Assembly (NCBI GenBank): GCA_964607765.1
Contig: CAZSNT010000048.1
Span: 1-57,660 of the forward strand
Reading direction: 5' to 3'
Length of the DNA: 57,660 nt
Origin: CAZSNT01 sp964607765
GTDB taxonomy: Bacteria; Verrucomicrobiota; Lentisphaeria; Oligosphaerales; JABHEG01
The notes under the pieces are model-generated. The model searched no databases. It saw nothing but the letters and a program-made list of their open reading frames with translations, and was not told the DNA's origin. The translations under genes were made by a program, and so were the position numbers. This document shows, in pieces, positions 1 to 8,525 of the stretch (positions are counted from its first letter, which is position 1; each line of letters starts with the position of its first letter).

Positions 1-7
1 CGCACAC

Positions 8-106
8 CCCCCGTAGCCCGGCTCTCCTGAGCCGGGTGTCCCGGCGTGCCTCCGGGTAGAGCGGAACAACAAGGACACCCGGCTCAGGAGAGCCGGGCTA
101 CGGGGG
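8..106. repeat. Nested palindromic element, copy R1
   Basis: Two perfectly complementary 34-nt arms (8-41 and 73-106) flank a 31-nt spacer (42-72). Each arm contains its own hairpin: CCCGGCTC, loop TCCT, GAGCCGGG at 17-36, mirrored in the right arm. The element can therefore fold as one long stem or as two side-by-side hairpins. Related copies lie at 44034-44140, 57501-57617 and 53796-53895. The right flank TGCCTCACG (108-116) matches the start of the outer arm seen in the other copies and then diverges. The left flank is cut by the window edge. No gene is encoded in it. Confidence 0.9.
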
Positions 107-439
107 CTGCCTCACGCAGAGGCGTTACGAGCGCCGGCAACGCCGACTACACGCGGCACAGGTGGCTCTACACTCGCCTCCGAAGGGAACAGCCCTGAGC
201 CAGGCGCGGGTTGGTCGTTGCAGCGCATGTGCTCGCCATCTACATTTGCCCACCGGTGAACCACGCTCACGCCCGCCGGTGCGACTGGCGAGTTGACAAT
301 CCCCGTGGCTGTGGCACGGTGATTCTCGGCAGAGCACAGTACGCCACCCGGCCCCGGGCGGGTTTGGGGGAATGGCGGTCGGGGGCCGCCCGCCCTACAG
401 TCCTGGGACATTGCGAAGGTGAGGTCGAAGGAGCAGGCG
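107..439. other. Intergenic stretch without a supported gene
   Basis: Between the palindromic element and the cyclase-like gene I see only short overlapping frames on both strands with arginine/proline-rich, low-complexity translations, which is what high-GC non-coding DNA produces. The end of the region holds AGGAG at about 428-432, the ribosome-binding site of the next gene. I found no convincing promoter or RNA. Confidence 0.5.
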
Positions 440-1042
440 ATGACGGGAACACGCGACCTGTTAGACGTGATCCACGACCTGCGGCGGGCAGGCGTGGACG
501 ACGCTGAGATCTCCACGCAGGTTTGGCGTGAGTTTGGCCAAACCCGGGCCGTGTTGATCCTGGATTCTGCCGGCTTTACGCGTGTCACCTACTCGCACGG
601 CATCATACACTACCTGGCACTTGTCGCACGGCTGCGCGAGATCCTGGCCCCGCTGTTCGCGCGTCACGGAGCGCTGAGCGTGAGGGGTGAAGCAGACGAC
701 ATGTATGCCGAGTTCCCCGATGTGCTGCCGGCATTGGACGCTGCGGTTGACGCCAACGCTGCAGTCGCTGCCGAGGGGCTGATGCTCACCTCAAGTGAGC
801 CTTTCGGAATCTGCATCGGGATTGGCTACGGCGACATGCTGGTGTCGGAGTCCGAGGGTCTGTTCGGGGCGGAAATGAACGTTGCGTCCAAGCTCGGCGA
901 AGACATCGCCGAACCCCGCGAGATTCTACTGAGCGCCGCGGCTCACGCCCGTATCCCGTCGGACAGACAGGCGGCCTTCGAGGAGCGGTTTGCCGGCATT
1001 TCGGGCAACGCCATCTCCTACTTCTGGAGGCACTGGCACTGA
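440..1042 (+). CDS. Stand-alone class III adenylate/guanylate cyclase-like protein
   Basis: This 200-residue protein is essentially one nucleotide-cyclase-like fold, with no receiver, transmembrane or sensor domain. Seen: an LDSAGFTR block (D42) matching the first metal-binding Asp motif of class III cyclases, a GEADDMYAEF block (D86/D87) at the position of the second Asp, and MNVASKL (N147, K151) in place of the family's N-x-x-x-R transition-state pair. The conserved Arg is thus Lys, so activity is uncertain. The family makes cAMP or cGMP from ATP or GTP. The ATG at 440 follows AGGAG with normal spacing, so it is preferred over an in-frame start 21 nt upstream. It converges on the next gene with a 1-nt gap. 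A degenerate cyclase-homology domain acting as a ligand or partner sensor is an alternative. Confidence 0.75.
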   Translation: MTGTRDLLDVIHDLRRAGVDDAEISTQVWREFGQTRAVLILDSAGFTRVTYSHGIIHYLALVARLREILAPLFARHGALSVRGEADDMYAEFPDVLPALDAAVDANAAVAAEGLMLTSSEPFGICIGIGYGDMLVSESEGLFGAEMNVASKLGEDIAEPREILLSAAAHARIPSDRQAAFEERFAGISGNAISYFWRHWH

Positions 1043-1043
1043 C

Positions 1044-2417
1044 TCAGTGCGCCCGTGCCAGGGCCGGGTCGTCGAGGTCGAGCCGGTAAAGGACTTGGTT
1101 GTAGTCGTAGCGCGGCGTGGGTTCCGGCTTCGGCTTGCCGGCGAACTGTTGCGTGTACGTTCCCTCGAAGAGCAGGATCGGCGAGTCGGCGGGGGTGAAG
1201 CCGGGGTGCAGCTTCGGGTTGTAGAACGTGTAACGGTCATGGCTCAGTACTTTCACGGCTTTCCCCCAGGGGCCTGTCGGCGCATCGGCTTCGGCATACC
1301 AGAGCTCGCCAAGGGGTGACGGCTTGCCGAACCGCTGCGTGAACACGGTAACCCAACGGCCGCGGAACGCGTTCCAGGCGATGTGGCCCCGATGCGGGCG
1401 GACCGGCTTCCCGCCGTCGGCTGGAACCAGCGCCTGCTGCGGCGTGAGCACTTCCCACGTTGACGCATCCTGCCACGCCTCGAACGTGGCCGGACAGCGG
1501 AGTGAAGGGAAGGGGTCGCCGAACAGCACCCATTCTCTGCCCGTCGTGTCGGTCCAGAGCACCGGGTGGCCACCGGGCATGGGCGGGCACTTCGGCGCGT
1601 CGTCCGACTTGGTCCAGACCACTTTGTGCTGCTCGAAGGTCGACGTGGCGTCGTTCCACACACACAGCCCGAATTCGTAGTTCGACAGTGGCGGTTTGAT
1701 TTTCGTGTACGTGGCCACCAGCCGCGGCGTTCCGGTCCGGTCAGGCAGGCTGACGTAGCCGCTGAGCCAGGTAGGGCCCGTGCCGGGCATCCTGGCAACG
1801 CCGCGCGGCTTGCCTGTCGCGTCGGCGAAATACTCGTAGACGAGGCGCACGGGTGGCTCGAACCGGTCGAGCGGCCGAACGGCCGTGGTCGCGCTGGTGC
1901 TGTGGAAAATGCCCAGCGGATAGCGGGGCAGCGTCGTGTCACCCCAGAGCCAGAACAGACGCCCGCGATGGACGGCGTTCAGCACGCTGTCACAGCCCCA
2001 CACGCCCGTTTCGCGCCAGTCGACGGCACGGCCCGCTTTCCGGCTTTCGGCGAACAGCCCGCCGCCCGTCAGACGCCCGAGCCGTTTCGCCACGATCGTG
2101 CGCGTCACCTCGACCCGCAGCGTCTTGCCCGGTTCCGGCGTCAGACGCACCCCGCAACGCCCGAAGCCGTCCTTCTTAACCCCGTACCCGTGCCCGATGA
2201 TCGTGAACCACGTCGCCACACCCATCAGTTCCGGCGCGTCCAGGGCGATAACCCCGGCGTTGTCGGACACGAAACGCATGTCATGCGTCGTTCGCAGCTC
2301 GACAAGCGGCACCGGCCAGCCCGAGCCGCGCTCGACAATCTCGACACAACACGGCTCCAACGCCAGACACGACACCGCCGCCAAAACCAGCGCTGCTATG
2401 CAGTACCCGCGCACCAA
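1044..2417 (-). CDS. Secreted protein of unknown function, probable beta-propeller (DUF4185-like)
   Basis: A 457-residue protein with an N-terminal hydrophobic export signal (about residues 1-20; the AVSC at its end is only a weak lipobox). The middle and C-terminal parts are rich in aromatic strand motifs such as RLFWLWGDT, LWYAEAD and ILLFEGTYT, spaced like blades of a five-bladed propeller of the kind found in DUF4185 and glycoside-hydrolase-43/62-like proteins. I cannot place catalytic acids, so no activity is claimed. It is transcribed divergently from the GHL6-type hydrolase at 2560, with 142 bp between them that must hold both promoters. A role in binding or cleaving polysaccharide is inferred from fold impression and context. 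Confidence 0.6.
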   Translation of the reverse strand: MVRGYCIAALVLAAVSCLALEPCCVEIVERGSGWPVPLVELRTTHDMRFVSDNAGVIALDAPELMGVATWFTIIGHGYGVKKDGFGRCGVRLTPEPGKTLRVEVTRTIVAKRLGRLTGGGLFAESRKAGRAVDWRETGVWGCDSVLNAVHRGRLFWLWGDTTLPRYPLGIFHSTSATTAVRPLDRFEPPVRLVYEYFADATGKPRGVARMPGTGPTWLSGYVSLPDRTGTPRLVATYTKIKPPLSNYEFGLCVWNDATSTFEQHKVVWTKSDDAPKCPPMPGGHPVLWTDTTGREWVLFGDPFPSLRCPATFEAWQDASTWEVLTPQQALVPADGGKPVRPHRGHIAWNAFRGRWVTVFTQRFGKPSPLGELWYAEADAPTGPWGKAVKVLSHDRYTFYNPKLHPGFTPADSPILLFEGTYTQQFAGKPKPEPTPRYDYNQVLYRLDLDDPALARAH

Positions 2418-2559
2418 TTCCCTGCTCCCGGCTTCTTCCTTCTTCTGTCGTGTCGGCTACTTTACGCCATAGGCCCGGGCCATGCCGGATGTGCGCCTGC
2501 GGCAAGAAGGCAACCGCCTGCTTCGGTCAGACCGTGGCCCAACGGCAAGAGGAGGCAAT

Positions 2560-4554
2560 ATGGCACGCAGCAGTTGGCACGACCAGGTGTTCTTCGGTAT
2601 CCACTATGACCTGCACGCACGTGAAACCGATACCGTGCTGGGCGCGGAAACCACGCGCGAGAACCTGCGCGAGATGCTGCAGCGCGTGAAGCCGGACTGG
2701 ATCCAGTGCGACTGCAAAGGCCACCCAGGCTGGACATCCTGGCCGACACGCGTAGGGTCCACGCCCCCGAAGCTCGTGCGTGACGCGCTGCAGGTGCACG
2801 CCGACGTGTGCCGCGAACTCGGCATCAAGCTGGGTATGCACTACTCCGGGGTGATCGATCAGCGGGCCCTGGAGCTGCACCCGGAGTGGGGCACGGTCAA
2901 TGCGGACGGCGTGTTGGGCGGGCGCAGCACCTGCCGGCTCAGCCCTTACCTGGACGAGTTGATGATCCCGCAGATGCTCGAGTTGATCGACACTTACGAC
3001 GTGGACGGCTTCTGGGTGGACGGCGACAACTGGGCCACCCAACCGTGCTGGTGCGAGCAGTGCCGTGCGGAGTTCGCACGCCGCACCGGCGTCTCTGAAG
3101 CGCCCGCGAATGCGGACTCCGCACATTGGGAAGCGTGGGTCGCATTCCACCGCGATCTGTTCGTGGAGTACGTCACGAAATACGCCGATGCGGTGCATGC
3201 GCGCAAGCCGGACTGCGCGGTCTGCAGCAACTGGATGTACACCATCCGTCAGCCCGAACCCAAAGTGGCGCCGACCGACTACCTGAGCGGCGATTACATG
3301 CCCAATTTCGGCATGTATCGGGCCGCGCTCGAAGCGCGCTTCCTCGACTCGCGTGACGTGAGCTGGGACCTGATGTGCTGGGGATTCGTCAAGAACGGCG
3401 ACGGCCGGTCCATCTTCAAACCGGCCCGGCACCTGTGCCAGGAACTCGCTGAAGTGGTGGCCCTCGGCGGCGCAGCCATGATCTACGGCAAGCCGCAACG
3501 TACCGGACACCTGATCGGCTGGCACCACGACATCATGGCGGACGTGGCGGAATTCTGCCGCGCGCGCAAGCCGTTCTGCTTCGGCAGCGAGACCGTGCCG
3601 CAAGCGGCCGTGCTGCACCTGCCGACCAGCTACTACGCGGCCAACGCGCCGTGCTTCAACTACGGGGCGGCGATCGATCCGGTGGAGGGCGCATTGCACG
3701 CTCTGCTCGAAACGCATCGCTCAACGGACATCCTTAACGAGGAGGAGGCGCTCGCGCGGTTGGGCGAGTACAAGCTCGTGGTTGTGCCGAAACAGACGCG
3801 CCTGACGTCGGAATTGACCGCCACCCTCGAGGCGTTCGCAGCCGAAGGCGGCTCCGTGATCATGAGCGGCCCGCACCTTGCCGAGGAAGTGCCGGACCTG
3901 GTCGGCGCAACACCCGCGGGTGAGCCGCGCAACAGCATGAACGGCAGCGACGCGTGGGGCGCGGTTTTCATCGAGACCGATGGCGAAGCGGCCAGCGTCG
4001 CCGGACCGTGGCACCCCGTGCAGTGCACTGACGCCGAACCCCACGCGCTGGGGCTCGCCAACTCGGAGCCGGGCAAGGATGGCACGGGCATTCCTGTGAT
4101 CACGCGCCGCGCCGTAGGCAACGGCGCGATCGTGGCCATTCACTGCCCCCTGTTCCGCGACTATTTCCGCGCGCACTGCCCGCGACAGCGGCGTCTGTTC
4201 GCCAAGCTGGTCGCTGATCTCGGCATCGAGTGGCTGGTCGAGCTGGAAGATGCGCCGCCGTACCTCGAACTGATCCTGCGCCGCCAGGGCGACCGTCTGA
4301 TGATCAACCTGATCAACCGCGGCTCGGGTGAGATGTCTTACACGAATCGCGCCGTCATCGAATGCATGCCGCCCGTGCAGGGCGCCAAGCTCCGGCTGGC
4401 GAAAGGCATGTCAGTCGCCGAGTGTCTGCACCAACCCAACGGCACGCCCCTCACCGTGTCGGTCGATCGGTCCGACGGCAGGCCGTACATCCAAGCCCCG
4501 AACGTGGACATCCACGAGGTGATCGAGGTCCGGATCGGGGAGACTTGCTATTAG
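2560..4554 (+). CDS. Putative glycoside hydrolase, GHL6-type TIM barrel with C-terminal amidotransferase-like domain
   Basis: A 664-residue protein with no signal peptide, so probably cytoplasmic. The N-terminal barrel contains DGFWVDGDNW (about 139-148) followed by CxCxxC (C153, C155, C158) and EFARRTG. This arrangement is typical of the hypothetical glycosyl hydrolase 6 family, which is related to alpha-L-fucosidases and GH42. From about residue 400 a Rossmann-like segment (LVVVPKQ, then AAEGGSVIMSG) resembles the class-I amidotransferase-like trimerisation domain of GH42 beta-galactosidases. The last 130 residues look like a small beta domain. The ATG at 2560 is chosen because GAGGAG lies just upstream; an in-frame start 78 nt earlier has none. 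Substrate is not predictable; fucoside or galactoside cleavage is a guess from the family. Confidence 0.75.
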   Translation: MARSSWHDQVFFGIHYDLHARETDTVLGAETTRENLREMLQRVKPDWIQCDCKGHPGWTSWPTRVGSTPPKLVRDALQVHADVCRELGIKLGMHYSGVIDQRALELHPEWGTVNADGVLGGRSTCRLSPYLDELMIPQMLELIDTYDVDGFWVDGDNWATQPCWCEQCRAEFARRTGVSEAPANADSAHWEAWVAFHRDLFVEYVTKYADAVHARKPDCAVCSNWMYTIRQPEPKVAPTDYLSGDYMPNFGMYRAALEARFLDSRDVSWDLMCWGFVKNGDGRSIFKPARHLCQELAEVVALGGAAMIYGKPQRTGHLIGWHHDIMADVAEFCRARKPFCFGSETVPQAAVLHLPTSYYAANAPCFNYGAAIDPVEGALHALLETHRSTDILNEEEALARLGEYKLVVVPKQTRLTSELTATLEAFAAEGGSVIMSGPHLAEEVPDLVGATPAGEPRNSMNGSDAWGAVFIETDGEAASVAGPWHPVQCTDAEPHALGLANSEPGKDGTGIPVITRRAVGNGAIVAIHCPLFRDYFRAHCPRQRRLFAKLVADLGIEWLVELEDAPPYLELILRRQGDRLMINLINRGSGEMSYTNRAVIECMPPVQGAKLRLAKGMSVAECLHQPNGTPLTVSVDRSDGRPYIQAPNVDIHEVIEVRIGETCY

Positions 4555-4593
4555 TTATCTGTTAACGAACGAATAACGAATAACGTCCTCCGC

Positions 4594-5865
4594 CTACTCA
4601 TGCCGCAGGGCCTCGATCGGGTCCAGGTTCGCCGCGCGAACGGCCGGGTAGATCCCGAACACCAACCCGATCCCCATGCTGATCCCCAGCGACAGTACCA
4701 GGCTGTACGCCGTGACCACGGTGGGCATTCCGGCTGTGCGTGTGATGAGCCAGGGAATGAACACACCTACGCCCGTGCCGATGGCGCCGCCCACGGTTGC
4801 CAGAACCACCGTCTCGATCAGGAATTGCAGCACGATCTGGCGGCGTTTGGCGCCGATCGCGCGCCGGATGCCGATCTCACGGATTCGTTCAGTCACCGAG
4901 GCGAGCATGATGTTCATGATGCCAATGCCGCCGACCAGCAGGCTGATCGCCGCGATCGAGCCGAGCACGACGTTGAACGTGCGCTTCGTTGCCTCCGCTT
5001 GGCGCAGCAGCGCAAGCGGCACGCTGATGCGCACGTCGTCCTTCTTGTGGAAACGCTTGAACATGTTTTCGAGAGCAGCTGCAACTTTCTGGACATCACC
5101 GAGCCTCGCTGCCTCCACAATGATCTGGTGCAGCTCGACCAGCTCTCGCGTCCGGCTCCCCGACGTGCGCTCGGTCACAATGTCGCCGAAATAGTCGCGG
5201 CACACATACAGAGGGATGTAGGCGTCAATGGACTGGTCGGGCATCTGGATGGCGCCGCCCTCGCCGCGTTCGCTTTGCACAATGCCCACCACTTCGAAGT
5301 ATTGGCCGCCGATGCGAACGGACTCGCCGATGGTTTGCTCCGTGGCAAGCAGGCGTCGGGCACCGAACTCTGTCAGCACACACGCGTTGCGCCGGCCGTC
5401 GGCATCCTGAGGCGTCAGGTTGCGGCCGGCGATCATATCGCGGCGGACCAATCTCCCCCAGTCAGGTGTGGTGCCCACCACGCGCAGACTCATCTTCCGC
5501 TCACCGAGCCGCCCTTCCTTGCGCAGGATCTTCGCCGGGGCAGTGCGTTTGACCCCCGGTATTGTCTCGCGAATGCGGTGTTCGTCCCCGTAAAGCAGGC
5601 CATACATGCTGGTGAAAGACCGTCGCCGCGTGTCGCCTTGCTGCTCAACCGGTTTGACGGACGAGACGATGATGTTGTGACTGCCCAGCTTGCGGATCTG
5701 ATCCAGCGCTTCCTTGCTGGCTCCCTCGCCCACGGCTAACATGGCGATGACGCTGCCAACACCGAACACAACCCCGAGCATAGTCAGGAACGAGCGCAGT
5801 TTGTGCACCATCAGGTTCTTGATGCCGAGTCGGATGTCGCGAGCGATGAACTTGACCTGTCGCAT
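4594..5865 (-). CDS. MacB-type ABC transporter permease (MacB_PCD + FtsX)
   Basis: 423 residues. The N-terminus (KFIARDIRLGIKNLMVHKLR, then a membrane helix with LTMLGVVFGVGSV) is the hallmark of MacB/LolCE-type permeases. It is followed by a large periplasmic MacB_PCD domain and three C-terminal helices of the FtsX domain; the IREIGIRRAIGAKR coupling motif lies between the first two of these. The ATPase is the separate gene immediately upstream (5929-6669), unlike E. coli MacB where both are fused. It is the last gene of the TolC / fusion protein / ATPase / permease operon and presumably drives export of a drug, peptide or envelope compound through the outer membrane. GAAGG precedes the ATG. 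Confidence 0.88.
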   Translation of the reverse strand: MRQVKFIARDIRLGIKNLMVHKLRSFLTMLGVVFGVGSVIAMLAVGEGASKEALDQIRKLGSHNIIVSSVKPVEQQGDTRRRSFTSMYGLLYGDEHRIRETIPGVKRTAPAKILRKEGRLGERKMSLRVVGTTPDWGRLVRRDMIAGRNLTPQDADGRRNACVLTEFGARRLLATEQTIGESVRIGGQYFEVVGIVQSERGEGGAIQMPDQSIDAYIPLYVCRDYFGDIVTERTSGSRTRELVELHQIIVEAARLGDVQKVAAALENMFKRFHKKDDVRISVPLALLRQAEATKRTFNVVLGSIAAISLLVGGIGIMNIMLASVTERIREIGIRRAIGAKRRQIVLQFLIETVVLATVGGAIGTGVGVFIPWLITRTAGMPTVVTAYSLVLSLGISMGIGLVFGIYPAVRAANLDPIEALRHE

Positions 5866-5928
5866 CAGAGCACCTTCACCCCCGTCAGGCTGCGCACCAC
5901 GAAGGACAACCGTGGTGGAGCGGCGAGG

Positions 5929-6669
5929 CTATAGAGCTTCTCCTTCCAGGCTGTCGATTGCCCCGTCGCGCATGTGCAGCCGATGGCCTGCGAAGTCCGC
6001 AATCTCGGATTCGTGCGTGACCATGAGAATTGTCTTGCCGCGTTGATTGAGCGCCTGTAGAAGCTCCATGATCTGCGTGCCCGTTGCGCTGTCCAGATTG
6101 CCCGTCGGTTCGTCGGCGAGCAGAATCGCGGGATCGTTGGCCAGTGCTCGGGCGACGGCTACGCGCTGCTGCTGGCCACCGGACAGCTCGGTGGGCCGGT
6201 GATGGAGTCGGTCGCTCAGACCGACCAAATCGGCCATCTCGTAAGCGCGTTCCGCGCTCGGCTCAGCGTCCCAACCCAGATAATAGAGGGGCAGCTCGAT
6301 ATTCTCTCTGACCGTGAGCTGCGGGATCAGGTTGAAGCTCTGGAACACGAACCCCAGTGTGCGCAAACGTGTGTCGCTGCGCTCGTCGTCGGACAAGTGC
6401 GCCACGTTCTGGCCGTTCAGGATGTACTCGCCGCGCGTGGGCCGGTCCAGGCACCCGAGCACGTTCAGCATGGTGCTCTTGCCCGAGCCGCTCGGCCCCA
6501 TGATGGCCCAGAAACTGCCTGCCCGGAACGTGATGCTCACGCCGGCCAGCGCATGCACTTCCTGGCTGCCGACGACATAGTCGCGGTGGATATCACGCAG
6601 CACGACGGCTGCCTCGGCCTGAGACGACCGCGTGGCGTCGCCGGCGTTTGGCTGACTGCACGACAGCAT
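5929..6669 (-). CDS. ABC transporter ATP-binding protein (MacB/LolD type)
   Basis: 246 residues with all nucleotide-binding motifs: Walker A GPSGSGKST, Q-loop in FVFQSFNLIPQ, signature LSGGQQQ, Walker B ILLADEPTGNLD and the H-loop VTHE. The NLIPQLTV stretch and overall length fit the LolD/MacB-N subfamily. The frame stays open upstream, but the true start is the ATG at 6669, because its A is the last base of the TGA that ends the preceding adaptor gene (TGATG, 1-nt overlap), implying translational coupling. It energises the permease at 4594-5865. Confidence 0.92.
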   Translation of the reverse strand: MLSCSQPNAGDATRSSQAEAAVVLRDIHRDYVVGSQEVHALAGVSITFRAGSFWAIMGPSGSGKSTMLNVLGCLDRPTRGEYILNGQNVAHLSDDERSDTRLRTLGFVFQSFNLIPQLTVRENIELPLYYLGWDAEPSAERAYEMADLVGLSDRLHHRPTELSGGQQQRVAVARALANDPAILLADEPTGNLDSATGTQIMELLQALNQRGKTILMVTHESEIADFAGHRLHMRDGAIDSLEGEAL

Positions 6670-8525
6670 CACTCGCCTTTCCCACGCGGGCCTCGACTCG
6701 GCCCCCCGCCGCCACCCCGGCCACTCGATCCGCCGCCCGGCCCGCCTCGGCCTCCGCCCATGGCGCGCATGCGTTCGAAGAGCTTGGCCTTCTGGTCCTC
6801 GGGCAAACCCTCGATCCACTGTCGACGCTGCTCGCGGGGCATGTCACGGAACTTCTTCACGAGCTCGTCCAGCGATGCCTGGCCCACGCCTTTGTCAGGC
6901 GGTTCCCCAGTCGGCTCAGCCTGGCGACCGCTGTCGGCCTCCCCGGCTGCGACCGGCTTGGTTTCGGGCTTCTTCCGTTCGGGGCGCTGCGGGCGTTGGC
7001 GCGTTCCCGCTTCGGCTGCCTCCGCAACCGGTGCTTCCGCGGCAGCGAGCGGGGGCGTCATCAGCACCGCCTCGCCAGGCTCCAGGCCGTCCCGGATCAC
7101 AATCATGCGGTTGTTGTCCAGCCCCCGCTCGACCACGCGCATCTCCGGCCCGCCCTCGCGCGGCAGGTAGACGACAGAGCTGCCGCCAACACGCAGAACA
7201 GCCTGGACCGGGACGTACGCCGCATCGTCCAGTTCCTTGACGATGATCTCGGCGCGGCATGTCATGCCTGCCCGGAGTTCGGAAGCGTCGCCGTCCAGAT
7301 TCACTTCCGTGCTGTACACTTTGAGGTCCGGGTTCATCCACATCATCTGTGCGTCGGGCAGCAGCCCGATCTTGGCGACTTCGCCCCAGTACGTCTTGCC
7401 GGGAAGAGCATCGACGGTGACGCGAACAGGCATGCCGGCGGCGACCTTCTCGAGGCTTGACTCGTGCACCTTGACCTCTGCCATCATCGACGCGGCTGTG
7501 GGCAGGTAAATCAGTTCCTCCCGTTCCCTGACCTGTCGCCCTTCCTCCAGCGGTTCCTGGTTGCCGCGCCAGCTGCCTTTGCCGGTCGTGGCGTAAACCA
7601 CCATGCCTTCGACCGGGGCGGTGATCTTGCACTTCGCCAGCTGCCTCTCGATCTTCTCGAGCGTGCCCTTCTCGCGTTTGAACTGCAGTTCTTTCGCTTT
7701 CAGTTCCGCTTCAGCCTGCACAACGTCCGCAGTGGCCTTGCGCTGCGCACGCTCGAGCGCCATCTCAGCCTGCTCCACGTCGCTCTTCAATTCGGCGAGC
7801 CGCCGGGCGTTCGTGTACTCCACCAGCAGACCGCGCCTGCCTTTCGCCAATTCCAATTCGAGCTCGGCCTTCTTCGCGGCCAGGACGTCGGCGTCCAGCT
7901 CCGTACGGCTCAGATAGCGTTCCTCGGCGAGTTTGTCGGACCAGGTCAGCCTGTCCTGCGCCCGCTTCAACTCCTCCTCGGCAATGGTGATCTTGGACCC
8001 GGCCTCTTTCAGCTCCTGCGGGTATTCGCCCTCGATGTATTTGCGCAGGTCCTCCTTGGCAAACTGCGTCGCGAGCTTCGCTTTGCTGACATCGCTGGCC
8101 GCCTGGCTCTTGGCCACGGCCAGGTTCTCACGGGCACGGATGAACCCGGCTTCCGCGTTCTGGGCCGAGATCTCCTGCGAGGTCTTGCCGTCCTGCAGCC
8201 GACTGGCGTCCAGTTCGACGAGTGGGTCGCCCTTCTTCACGAACGTGCCTTCCTCGATGAGCGACAGGATGGTGGTGCTTCCCTCCACCTCGCTCTTGAT
8301 GACCACCTGTTCCCGGTTCTTGATCGTGCCGGCTTCCGTAACGCTGATGGTCAGCGGTCCGCGTTTGACCACAAAGACGGGAGCTTCCCTGTCCGCCGAT
8401 CTCTTGGCGGGGGACCGGCGTCGGGCGACGGCCCACACGCCGGCCACGACGAGGGCGATGAGCGCCACGGACAGCAACAGGCCCGGGAGCCGGCTGCGGC
8501 GAGGTCGAGACGTGGTAGTGTTCAT
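6669..8525 (-). CDS. Periplasmic adaptor (HlyD/MacA-type membrane fusion protein) with glycine-rich tail
   Basis: 618 residues. One N-terminal membrane anchor (LLLSVALIALVVAGVWAV) is followed by a split lipoyl domain (VEGSTTILSLIEEG and CKITAPVEGMVVYA), a long alpha-helical coiled-coil hairpin (about residues 110-290) and beta-barrel/MP domains. It bridges the inner-membrane ABC pair to the TolC-like lipoprotein encoded just upstream. Odd: after about residue 500 there is a Pro/Ala/Glu-rich linker, then a charged helix (DELVKKFRDMPREQ) and a Gly/Arg/Ser tail of about 30 residues with several GGG runs, not found in E. coli MacA. The ATG at 8525 overlaps the stop of the TolC gene as TGATG, and its own TGA overlaps the ATPase start in the same way. 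Confidence 0.88.
   Translation of the reverse strand: MNTTTSRPRRSRLPGLLLSVALIALVVAGVWAVARRRSPAKRSADREAPVFVVKRGPLTISVTEAGTIKNREQVVIKSEVEGSTTILSLIEEGTFVKKGDPLVELDASRLQDGKTSQEISAQNAEAGFIRARENLAVAKSQAASDVSKAKLATQFAKEDLRKYIEGEYPQELKEAGSKITIAEEELKRAQDRLTWSDKLAEERYLSRTELDADVLAAKKAELELELAKGRRGLLVEYTNARRLAELKSDVEQAEMALERAQRKATADVVQAEAELKAKELQFKREKGTLEKIERQLAKCKITAPVEGMVVYATTGKGSWRGNQEPLEEGRQVREREELIYLPTAASMMAEVKVHESSLEKVAAGMPVRVTVDALPGKTYWGEVAKIGLLPDAQMMWMNPDLKVYSTEVNLDGDASELRAGMTCRAEIIVKELDDAAYVPVQAVLRVGGSSVVYLPREGGPEMRVVERGLDNNRMIVIRDGLEPGEAVLMTPPLAAAEAPVAEAAEAGTRQRPQRPERKKPETKPVAAGEADSGRQAEPTGEPPDKGVGQASLDELVKKFRDMPREQRRQWIEGLPEDQKAKLFERMRAMGGGRGGPGGGSSGRGGGGGPSRGPRGKGE

Noticed and set aside
8..106. 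tRNA or structured RNA gene
   Set aside because: The fold is perfectly symmetrical with arm-internal hairpins and lacks any tRNA feature such as a TTC loop or anticodon arm. Repeat copies elsewhere indicate a palindromic element.
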